A stretch of 64,000 bases of DNA from Papiliotrema nemorosa (taxonomy: Eukaryota > Basidiomycota > Tremellomycetes > Tremellales > Rhynchogastremaceae): the NCBI GenBank assembly GCA_032158125.1, contig JASKOT010000006.1, positions 558,001 to 622,000 on the forward strand. The letters run 5' to 3'. The notes beneath the pieces were generated by a model that worked only from the letters and a program-made list of their open reading frames with translations, searched no databases and was not told the origin of the DNA. A program made the translations under genes and the position numbers. This document shows, in pieces, positions 33,923-42,816 of the stretch (the first letter of the stretch is position 1; each line of letters opens with the position of its first letter).

Positions 33923-35232
33923 CTAGGCATATAGAGACATGGTACGAAGCTTGGAAGCCTCGTCCAAGCAATTGGCAAAGAACTTGCCGTCGTACAGTAT
34001 CTTGTACGCTGAGTAGATGTCTTGCGGGAAAGTTCCCATAACGGGTAGCGCGAATCCACCAGCTGCAATCAAGACCTTGCCCCAATTCTCCTTCGTCCAC
34101 CCTGCTGACTTGGATGTCGTCACAAGCCTCAAGACTATCTCATCAATCGCATTCTTAACAGAATGATTGATGACCTGTTCCTGTGGTGTCGGGGAATGTC
34201 TTGACCAAGAGTCAGTCTGTGGGCTGAGCATCGATGCGTAAGCCTTCTTCCAAAGCTGTTTGTGACTCATCAAAAGGTTAGTAAGGCTGTGTTCATCGTG
34301 AATCCTCTCTTCAAGCGGTATGCTCCACATCGGGATCGAATGCTGACCGCCCAGACCGATGCGGTGTTTGCTCCAGTGGAGGGCCGGGAGATATAGTACC
34401 TTTTGTGATATGGTGCATTGAAGGTATGTGACTGGGTAGGATGCGCTTCGTAGTTCAACTGGATTCCCAAAGCTTCTGCAGGGACGTGTGGTCGCTGACT
34501 CGGAAGTGCCTGAAGAGGAATGATGGCGGTAGGGTAGTCTCCAGAATACGAAGGGGGGACAGTGGACGGAATCCCATCGAGCTGCCATCCTGCATGTACG
34601 GCTTTTTGACCTGTGCTAAGAGTCAATGTACCAGCTGCGAACCGGATCCTCACATCGGTGAGTCGAGTATCGTTCTTCCATGAGTTGAGCTGAGTTAAGA
34701 GGTCGCTGACCCCGTGTTTCATAGCTGCTTCACCGCATCTGATGGTATCCTGATCGGTATTAGAGCCCCACGAAAACCCATTCAGCCAAGCCTTGGTCGC
34801 CCAATGTCCGATGGTCATCTTCCAAACATCGCTGTCGGTGACTATAACTTTAGTTCTTGATGATACAGAAGAGTTTACAGGGGATGATGGGTTAAGCACT
34901 ACCGTCTGGCTGTCAAAACGAATGGCTTGTAGACATCGAATATCCACCGAGGCATTGTTCAGGTTGTCCTCGTCTACCCCGCTCCTCCAGCCAAACGGCA
35001 CTGTCTCCATCTTGATCAGGCAGGGGACGTCGGGTGGTATCATTCCCATCGGAATCACGAGGTACTTGTCGTCGGTGTCGAGTGTTGAGATGACGTCGCT
35101 TTCGGGAGAGAATTGATCGGTGTTTCTGACTCGTATCTGCCATGTGCCATCTTCACTTCGCAGAGCCCGAACGTCACGATTGCGGGACTCAGCTTGTGTC
35201 TTGAATTTTGCCATCTGAGCCCGTGCGGACAT
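33923..35232 (-). CDS. Array gene B: two-domain member of the unrecognised family
   Basis: About 410 residues, in two exons. The N-terminal part (MSARAQMAKFKTQAESRN, then SVDIRCLQAIRFDSQTVV) aligns with gene D. Repeat 1: DSDVWKMTIGHWATKAWLNG, then TDVRIRFAAGTLTLSTGQKA and VHAGWQLDGIP. Repeat 2: LLMSHKQLWKKAYASMLS, SVKNAIDEIVLRLVTTSKSA, then NWGKVLIAAGGFALP and GTFPQDIYSAYKILYDGK. It ends in LDEASKLRTMSLYA. The two halves lie in different frames. A 77-nt intron with a GTACTA donor at 34399 and a GTGGAG acceptor ending at 34323 joins NAPYHK to SIPLEERIHDEH, which matches gene C. If that intron is not spliced, B is frame-shifted. Start 35232 (MSAR) by analogy with gene D; an in-frame Met at 35352 exists. 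Confidence 0.62.
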
Positions 35233-35839
35233 GTTGAGGCTGGAAATATCAGAGTCAGCCGGCATGAGCGGGACGAGTGGGTGCAACGGAAGGGCTATTG
35301 CTATATGTCTCGTACCTGTATGGGGAAGTGGCCAATGCTTGATTTCTGCCACAGTGGCTTCAAAGGATTCGTGAGAGCGTTCTCACGTTGATTAGGGGGC
35401 TTTGACACGATGCGCGAATCAAGAGTCGAGACAAGAGGTGAAAAGCCCAGTGCACATTCCCACACGTGGTTCACATTTCGAGCGTTCAGATTCCGACTGC
35501 ACATATGGGTGCGCGCTTTGGTCACTGATGAGGCCTCGACTGCTGCGGGTGCGGCTCGATACACCTGCTAGGTCTTCGTGCTTGCGTCAGCCCCAGTTCG
35601 ACGACCAGCGACATCTCACACGGCTCGATCGCAAGCGATGCAAATCCTACCGCATGAGCTGAATGTATTTAGGTTCAGAGTGCGCTTGGACGGCCTGAGA
35701 GCTACGCCCTTGTTGTTGCGCAAAGAGGCATCGATTCATCGGCTCAGCCTCCAGACTCAAATTTCACTACTCTATTCAATGTAGACCCTGTCTGACCTGC
35801 TACAAGACCGCGTGCGCATCATCCAAATGTGTATCGTCA
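35233..35839. other. Intergenic C-B of the array
   Basis: 607 bp. Short open frames on both strands show none of the family motifs, so I find no fifth copy here. Nothing else recognised. Confidence 0.4.
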
Positions 35840-36439
35840 TTACATGGGTAATGATAAGATGCCAATTTTCGCGTCGTCGTCGAGAGAATCAAGAACGTCC
35901 TGTCCGTCGTACATAATCCGATACCCCGAGTAGATTTCTTGCGGATAACCCTCGTGTCTTCGCAATGCCAATCCGCCGACCGCGATGGACACATTCCCCC
36001 AATCGGCACTATGCCATTCGTTTACATCTGCAGCTTTCACAGTCAACCTGCTGATCTCTTTGATGGCTGTTTCAACGTAATCCACGATCACTCGTGAGGT
36101 TCGTGCCCACGAATCTCCTTCCTTAGAACAGATTGCCGACTCCCATCCGCTTGTGAACAGCGTAATATCCTTCCGCAAGAGGTCGGAGATGGTGCGCTCG
36201 TCATGCACCATCGCTTCGAGACGTATTCTCTGTAGCGGAATCTTATAACTGGAGTCTTCCCCTCGTACAAGCTTCCGGCGATAGTATGCGGTCATGCTCT
36301 GTTCATCTATATGACTGAACTTATACATGAGCTCAGCGTCCAAGGTTTTTGTAGTAGGAGAGTGTGTTGTCCTGACATCACGAGATCCACTAGAATCCCC
36401 TTCAACTATCTGCTCATTATGCCAAACCTGATCGGACAT
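35840..36439 (-). CDS. Array gene C: single-domain member of the unrecognised family
   Basis: 199 residues from MSDQVWHNEQIVEG. An acidic/Ser-rich start leads to YKIPLQRIRLEAMVHDERTI, a helical part with VIVDYVETAIKEISRLTVKA, then ADWGNVSIAVGGLALRRHEG and YPQEIYSGYRIMYDGQDVLD, ending LDDDAKIGILSLPM. It is the same C-terminal unit as repeat 2 of genes B and D. A single uninterrupted exon, no signal peptide or membrane segment. An in-frame Met at 36583 would add 48 residues, but MSDQ matches the MS start shared by the array. Function unknown. It lies 510 bp downstream of gene D, as A does of B. Confidence 0.68.
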   Translation of the reverse strand: MSDQVWHNEQIVEGDSSGSRDVRTTHSPTTKTLDAELMYKFSHIDEQSMTAYYRRKLVRGEDSSYKIPLQRIRLEAMVHDERTISDLLRKDITLFTSGWESAICSKEGDSWARTSRVIVDYVETAIKEISRLTVKAADVNEWHSADWGNVSIAVGGLALRRHEGYPQEIYSGYRIMYDGQDVLDSLDDDAKIGILSLPM

Positions 36440-36949
36440 GCTTGACGACGGTGTTGGCAGCGATTCTTCGCGTGGCGTAAAATTAGCAAAACCAGATGTG
36501 ACTGAATGTACACCTGAGTTGACAAACGATACATATGGTACGAGTAAGGGCGAGCAGAATCCCACGGCTTCGGATGCTCGCACTTTCGGCGGAGCTGGAG
36601 AACAGTGCGGTCTCAGTTTTCACATATATGCTACGTGTAATGCTGTCCCTTGGCCCTTCAAGTCAGGGCCTTTTGTGTGAGGCATCCTTTGATCACACCA
36701 GACACCAGGAAGTCCTCTCCAATGACTTTCTATTACCCGTGAGTGATGCGATTTGTGTGCCTCCTCACAAATAATCGAGGCAAAAGAGTATCAATCATAT
36801 CAGCTGGGATTGCTCAAATGCGGTCTCCGGTACAATACTCTACGTCGCCGCAAAATCGCCTCAATCCATGAGCATCAAGGAGCACGACATATCCACGTCT
36901 TCACTACTATCCCATTCCTGTTCATGGACAGCTTAGCCTTCGCTGCACA
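36440..36949. other. Intergenic D-C of the array
   Basis: 510 bp, almost equal to the B-A gap (507 bp). A CACATATATG word (about 36620-36630) lies about 180 bp upstream of the gene C start on its transcribed side. No gene seen. Confidence 0.4.
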
Positions 36950-38449
36950 TCACTTATCCCCGCGTGATGGTACAAGGGTGCTTGCTCCTTCAGCTTTGAC
37001 CTTGCTTTTCCACTGTTGAGTCTTTGGCAGCTTACCCACTATCGGTGCGATAGATCCATCGACTGATGTAGCCACTTCCGACTGGCCAAGAAACACCTTG
37101 TAGGCCGGATGAACGAGACCAGATGGGCCGTTGTTATTCAAAAAGCAGAATCCTCCGATTCGGATCGATAGACTCTGCATGTCGTCTTCAGACCACTTGT
37201 TCGCCTGTCGAAGACTGTTGATTCTTTCCATCAGTTGAGACAACCCTGCCTGAGTGACTTGATCCAGGACCGCCATACAATTTGCTTTCTTCCCTCTGTT
37301 GAGAAAGAGTGATTTGTACTTCGATCGGTCGTGATATGCTTTCGTCCACAGCCCTTTATGAGCCTCCAGGCTGTGTTTCAGAGCTTCAGATGACCGGTCA
37401 ATCCCCAGTGGGACGTCGTGTAATGAGACCGAAGCCCGTCGGAACTTCTTATTCCTCGTGTCCTCGTCTTCGGTAGGAGCAGTGAGCGCATATGAATCAG
37501 TGTACATCCAGTGGTCACACTTCTCTGCTGACTGATCCCTGAACAGGTTAAACTGGATATCCAGTTGATCCGCGAGCTCCGTCTCGGCTGCATATGTGTC
37601 AGCGGTTCTTTCAGATTGTATCGTCTCGCTTGTCCTGGATGAGTTGGCGAAATTCGCCGACCAGTAGACTGCACCCTTTTTTCCTCGTAGGGCGGCCTCT
37701 GACTTCAGCTCAAAGACGGACTGGATATCATCCGCTGAATACGGTGCGACGACTCCGGAAACACCCTCAATCTGCCAACCAGCATGTGCTGCCTCTTGGT
37801 TGTTGGCAAATTTCAACACAGCACTGCCGAATCTCAACAACACGTCATGTCCCGAGTCGTCCTCAGAGAGGATGTGGCCGACTCGCTCGAGCGCATCTCG
37901 CAGATTCTCCTTGCCATACTTGAGTGAATAGGCAATCGAGTCAGTGGCGTCGCCATCGTCAACCAACCCAAATCCTTTCCGCCATGCTGATACAGCGAGG
38001 CCGATCGCTTCATCGATCCATTTATCGCTACCAATTAGCAGTGCAAGAGAGTCATCACCTCGGGGATTCGATGTAATTTCCTCTGTCGCGTGTGAGGCCA
38101 AATACACACAGAATGGATCGAGAGGAATTGCGTGGAGTGACCGTACATCTTCCGATACCACATCTTCAGGATCCACCTCAGGATCGAGATCTGGGTCCTC
38201 TGGGTCCACCGACATCTTGTTGCAGAGCAGCCCCAGACCAGGAGTATGACTGACCGAGATGACGAGATGAGAAGTATGAGGGCCAATATCCGATGTCGCC
38301 TCAAGCTTGTCATTGTTACGCTGGAAGTCAGGTTCGTGTCCTGACCATATCTCCCATTGCCCATTGTCCAAGCGAACACCTCGGTACTGAATTGACTCGC
38401 CGTTCTGTACAGCTGACTGGCATTTTGCGAGCGTGCTAATAAAAGACAT
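36950..38449 (-). CDS. Array gene D: two-domain member of the unrecognised family
   Basis: 499 residues in one uninterrupted exon, striking in a genome where a gene this size usually has several introns. N-terminus MSFISTLAKCQSAVQNGE, then RGVRLDNGQWEIWSGHEPDF and SEDVRSLHAIPLDPFCVYLA, aligning with gene B. An acidic stretch DPEDPDLDPEVDPED is specific to D. Repeat 1 (about residues 135-245): GSDKWIDEAIGLAVSAWRKG, then VLLRFGSAVLKFANNQEAAH and AGWQIEGVSG. Repeat 2 (about 350-470): LEAHKGLWTKAYHDRSK, VTQAGLSQLMERINSLRQAN, then SLSIRIGGFCFLNNNGP and LVHPAYKVFLGQSEVATSV. Soluble-looking, mixed alpha/beta. No known catalytic motif recognised; function unknown. Confidence 0.72.
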   Translation of the reverse strand: MSFISTLAKCQSAVQNGESIQYRGVRLDNGQWEIWSGHEPDFQRNNDKLEATSDIGPHTSHLVISVSHTPGLGLLCNKMSVDPEDPDLDPEVDPEDVVSEDVRSLHAIPLDPFCVYLASHATEEITSNPRGDDSLALLIGSDKWIDEAIGLAVSAWRKGFGLVDDGDATDSIAYSLKYGKENLRDALERVGHILSEDDSGHDVLLRFGSAVLKFANNQEAAHAGWQIEGVSGVVAPYSADDIQSVFELKSEAALRGKKGAVYWSANFANSSRTSETIQSERTADTYAAETELADQLDIQFNLFRDQSAEKCDHWMYTDSYALTAPTEDEDTRNKKFRRASVSLHDVPLGIDRSSEALKHSLEAHKGLWTKAYHDRSKYKSLFLNRGKKANCMAVLDQVTQAGLSQLMERINSLRQANKWSEDDMQSLSIRIGGFCFLNNNGPSGLVHPAYKVFLGQSEVATSVDGSIAPIVGKLPKTQQWKSKVKAEGASTLVPSRGDK

Positions 38450-38798
38450 TTTATTGGGTCCCGCAACTGCCTGTCAGATATCGTAAATGGTATTTTTCTC
38501 TCACATCACGGTGCAAGGAAATCGATAGGCCAAAGAAAATGAGTAAAGGCTAAATGTGAAAAAGCGTGCTGGCCGTTGTGACCTAATCATTCCAACAATT
38601 TGAGCTCCACCCTCACAAACCTGAAACAATTGTCGCCATTAACAAGGGAAATCATTAAAGGAGGCCCTTCGACGACGTCTTTCCCTCTGCGTCAGTGTTT
38701 CATAGACAGCGACCGCAGTATTCGAAGGGGAAGATGCATGACTTGGTTGGGCGCACGAGCTTATCCGCTCAACTCGCGGTACCGACCGTGATCGATCG
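38450..38798. other. Intergenic between gene D start and dioxygenase 3' end
   Basis: 349 bp of gene D promoter and dioxygenase 3' UTR. An A/T-rich patch at 38430-38560; no gene seen. Confidence 0.4.
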
Positions 38799-41019
38799 TC
38801 AAGCCGAAGATTGCTTCTTGCTGGATGACATGATCCTGTCCCAGACTGTATCGCCATCCAAGTAACACCCTTTCAACCACCTCGTTGGTTCTCCCTCCAC
38901 AGTCTCCACAGCTTTCTCTGCCCTCTCTTCGTCTGTCCAATCTCGGAATGCCCGTCGAGCATGAAGGACACGTCGATTATCGAAGAATACTAGATCCCCC
39001 TCGGCCATTGCGAACTCGTACTTGTATTTCGGATCGTCGAGATATGACTCCCATAATGCCACAGCTTTCAAAAAGTTCAAATCGATCTCTGCCGATTTCT
39101 GGAGACCGACCGTGGATTCTGCGGCCCATACAGGTGGGTTTCCCCTTCTAGCCCCTTGGAATGGAGGCGACCATGATATTTCGGCATGTTGATGTTGAGA
39201 TGAGAGGGATTTGGGAAAGATGGTCCGGTAGTGCGACATGTAGTGTCCGTCGTTGTCGTATTCGAACGTCAAGGGGATTTGACTGAGCAGATTCGTTTCG
39301 GCAGGATAGCGAGCTGCAAAGTCTCTTGCGACAGCGAACGAGTCTACAAAGTATGATTGACCACCTTCCACTCGGTTTCGAAGACAATGCAAGAGTTGGA
39401 AACGGGGCGGGTTGGTGTGATACCTGGATCATTAGCGATACAAGGCGTGTGAATCAGGTGAAGGCGGAAATGTACAAGAGATCCATGTGCAAACCCAGAT
39501 TGAGATCGGTGTATGCGACATTTTTGCTTGACGGTTCGTTTCTGACATTCCACAACTCGCCATAAAAGGTATTTCTGAGCGGTCCGACAGCACTCGCTAC
39601 CTTGCGTAGAGCACAAGTAGCATTATCTGTCTTGTCCGTGGGAACCCCGATTATTCTGACAAATCCGTATATATGAGAGTTCTTGACGACGTGCTCAAGA
39701 GCTGCTTGATCTGGCACTCCGTCGATACCCTGTGGAAAGAGTTGCGAGAATTCGACGACCTTCTTGGCGGTGGGTAAGGCTTGTGCATGAGACCACAACT
39801 GCCTCGAACAGACATTCGTGAGGTAGTCTACCTCCTTCGACCTTGGTCGAGCGAGGTATCGGAGGGTCCGGATGGGATACCTAGACGTATGACCTTGAGC
39901 CCCTCCCCAATCAATGACAAGGTCATCGGCTTCTTGACGGATCTTTTCGCTCTGACCGGGATCCTCGTCGAGCAAGCCACTTTCTTTGGCTTCTTGGTAG
40001 ATCTGACCCAGGGTCAGAGTCCGTTGTCGTGTACTGGGATGTATACACTTGTCACAAGCGCAATATTCACGCAGTTGAGCATAATTGAAGCTCTTTCGCG
40101 GTATTTGCTTGGTGCTCAGGGTGAGATAGCCTTTGTACAGCTCCAGGGACGTATCATTATACTGCAGAACACGAGATGGAGGTGATGTAGATCCGGCATT
40201 GTGGACGCCCGTCTGTGTTGGCCTGATGCTCCGGCTGTGATGCACATTGGCTGGCGAATGAGCAGGTCTGACCCCTTTCGATGATCGGACCATCCGGCTA
40301 CGAGGTGGGAGACTCCTGGTCTGTCGAGATGGGATTGGACGTGTACGCATGAAGGGATTCGCATATCTTTCTGTAGGAACATTTCCCTTTGGCGAGGACT
40401 CACTAGCGGCGGTCTTGTCTGCCGGAGAGGGAACACGACGATGTGATGGACCTTTCCTATGTCGAGCCTCGAATCGCTTCGGTGCCGAAGAAGTCGCTCG
40501 ACTCTCAAGACTATCCTTTTCTTTCCCCTTTGATTCTTTGCTCGTGATCGACTGTCCAAACCCACGGTCCTCCGGTACGGCCTGTATTCCGTCAAACTCC
40601 CTCAAGAGCCTTCCTTCTCTGGGCGGCGCGTCTACAGGTGGAGGAGCAGGTAGGTAATTAGGCGAAAATGGGGACAAATCAATCTCGTTGATATTGTGGG
40701 TATCCTGAGGTGAAGGCGCTGGGGGTTTATTCCGCGGTCGGAAAGTAGCCGGAGGTGAACCGGCAGTAAGGAGAGGCTGTTCTGCATTGTGGGCTACAGT
40801 CTCCAAGGCGCGATCTTTCAACCTTGGTCGATTGGAAGGAGTGGATGTGGAGCTGACGCTGTTCCATGATCTGGAGGCTGGACGCAATGTGGACTGTGCA
40901 GTGGAAGAGGTCGAGGTGGTAGATGACGAAGAAGTGGATGAAGATTGGGACCGGGTAGCAGAGCTTGCGATGGGCCGTAAGCACGTCGACCGCACCAAAC
41001 GATTTGGTAGATTCCGCAT
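38799..41019 (-). CDS. Gamma-butyrobetaine / trimethyllysine dioxygenase-like enzyme with long N-terminal extension
   Basis: An Fe(II)/2-oxoglutarate oxygenase of the carnitine-biosynthesis type. The C-terminal half has the DUF971-type zinc motif (LREYCACDKCIHPSTRQRTL), then the TauD domain with the HxD iron ligands (LGLHMDLLYHTNPPRFQLLH), YMSHYRTIF, and the distal His/Arg (FDNRRVLHARRAFRDW). One intron, 39424-39475, lies between LL and YHTN. The start at 41019 (MRNLPNRLVRSTCLRPIASS) resembles a mitochondrial presequence; an in-frame Met at 41166 would nearly touch the divergent gene. About 300 Ser/Pro/Arg-rich residues precede the zinc motif, which is unusual since the enzymes are about 400 residues. 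BBOX and TMLH activities cannot be distinguished here. Confidence 0.82.
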
Positions 41020-41200
41020 TTCTAAAAACGGAACGCTTCTAATCGATAACGAGCACCTCCACAGTCCAGGCAGGCTACCTGGTGCTGAACAAAGTCGGAG
41101 CAGGTGAGTCGAGATGGATGTCGAATGGCAAGACGAAATAACCGGGGGATGAACTTGAAATGACATTTTGACCTTGCCTCACGACCCATATCATGCCCTG

Positions 41201-42715
41201 ATGACTTCCCCATCCACGGCAGCTCGAGAGCTGTTGCCCTTGACGGGTCCGATGCCTTCTGAAAGGGCTTCCAAGCCCACTAAGGCCGATACTTTGCCCG
41301 TATCCACGACGAGCACGTCGGCTTCTGCAGCTCTGGCAAGGTCGCTTTTCCTCTTCTTAGGTGAGGTCATTTCATTTCTCAAATGGGTCGGCACGGACTG
41401 ATTATGAGGACTCATGTTTCGTCGACCGTCCAAGCTTTTTAGGCCTAGTAGAGGTCAGTTGACTGAAAAGATTTGGACCACAAGTTGACTTCGACAGTCG
41501 ACACTTGGGGCGGTCTGCGACATCTGGCTCTTCAAGCCGACCAATCTCTTTCACCCTCCTTCATCCGGTCTTTGATGAGGAGCAAGAGTGGTGTATGTGG
41601 AGCACAATATGCTTTGCCAGACGGAGCGGCATACTGATCGCACAGGCAATCGCTATGGGCCTCACAATCTTGCCTCCTCTGGTGATCAACACCACCCTAG
41701 GTTTCCTCTTGTTCACCTCGCATTCCTTCTTCGCACTGACATTGGCTCGACTGCCCTTCTTCCGCCATTCCCACGAGTCGGATGCACTTCCGGCGTACAA
41801 ATCTTCCAGTAGAGCAGAAGACGAGAACGAGGAAGAGATCAACATACATACATTGATCTCTGGTCCAACGGTCATTCCCCGTCATCCAACCCTGCTCTCC
41901 GCTCTTTCGGGTGCCGGGGCCGGCTTGGTGCAAGGCGTAGCATTTACACCTATCGAGAATTTAGTTCGACTAATCCAACAATCCGCTACTTCCCTCACGT
42001 CTTTCCTGATCCGAGTATTGAGATTGCCCCTGCCCAATATCCCTACCGTCGAACCCATCCCTTCGTCGCCCTATCAAGCGGTCAAGAACTTTTTGTCGAG
42101 TGAAAGATGGCGAAAGAGCCCTAGCTGGTGGACAGGCTGGAGGTGGACAGCGGGCAGAGATGCGTGAGCTCTCTCGTTCACCCCCGTGATAAAGCTAATG
42201 ACAGGTTGAGCTACTCTGTATTCTTTGCTGGATTCGATATCACCCGCAGAGTCGGACTCCGCGTCAAGGCTTTCTTTGGCGGTCCGATTTCTGCAGAATA
42301 CCACAATGTCTTCTCTTTCTCCTCATCCTCTCTTTCGCCACCTTCAGACGATCACGCGCGAAAAGAAACGCCCACTATAGCTCGGGTTGCTCAAGCAAGC
42401 ACGATTGTAGCTGGAGGAGTGACCTCTTCTCTCGCTGCTGAAGTTGTCGGCCGACCATTCAGAACCTGTCAACGGATCATGCAAACCGCCAAGAGTGATC
42501 CTACAGCCAACTCTACGGGATTCCGTCCCGTGATAGAGGTTTATCGAGCAAAGGGACTCCGACCATTTATCCTTCCAGATAATCCTCAACAGGTTCAGGT
42601 TGCTGCTCAAAATCGCCTGAAACGTCTGGCGGGTCGAGTCGCATGGAGATTGGCGGCTGTCGGTCCGTGGGGATTCGGCTTTCTAGTATGGGCTTGGGTC
42701 GGAGGTGAAGTTTAA
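41201..42715 (+). CDS. Divergent mitochondrial-carrier-like membrane protein
   Basis: Five exons by eye: MTSPSTAARELLPLTGPMPS..., then LMFRRPSKLFRPSR, VDTWGGLRHLALQADQ, and two long exons. Hydrophobic segments include SGILIAQAIAMGLTILPPLV and NTTLGFLLFTSHSFFALTLA. Carrier-like repeats are seen as SALSGAGAGLVQGVAFTPIE and TIVAGGVTSSLAAEVVGRPF, but the PxD/ExxK/R signature is degenerate in both. It ends AVGPWGFGFLVWAWVGGEV. Such degenerate carriers include outer-membrane Ugo1/SLC25A46-like proteins; that placement is only a guess. Start 41201 rather than 41168 is chosen because the latter overlaps the divergent gene's alternative start. Confidence 0.55.
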
Positions 42716-42816
42716 ACGTCGTCAATCGCGAAAGTACATCATGAACATCTCATATACCCAGCACTGTGAGCTTCTTCTCCCCGATTATAATATGCATGTG
42801 ATGCCATGTGCAAGAT

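Noticed and set aside
34270..35352. Gene B read as a single 360-residue frame
   Set aside because: Its last 45 residues lose all family similarity, while the alternative frame after a 77-nt intron regains it.
35402..35790. Possible fifth copy of the array family between B and C
   Set aside because: None of the GG..FPQ..YSAYK motifs appears in any frame of the gap.
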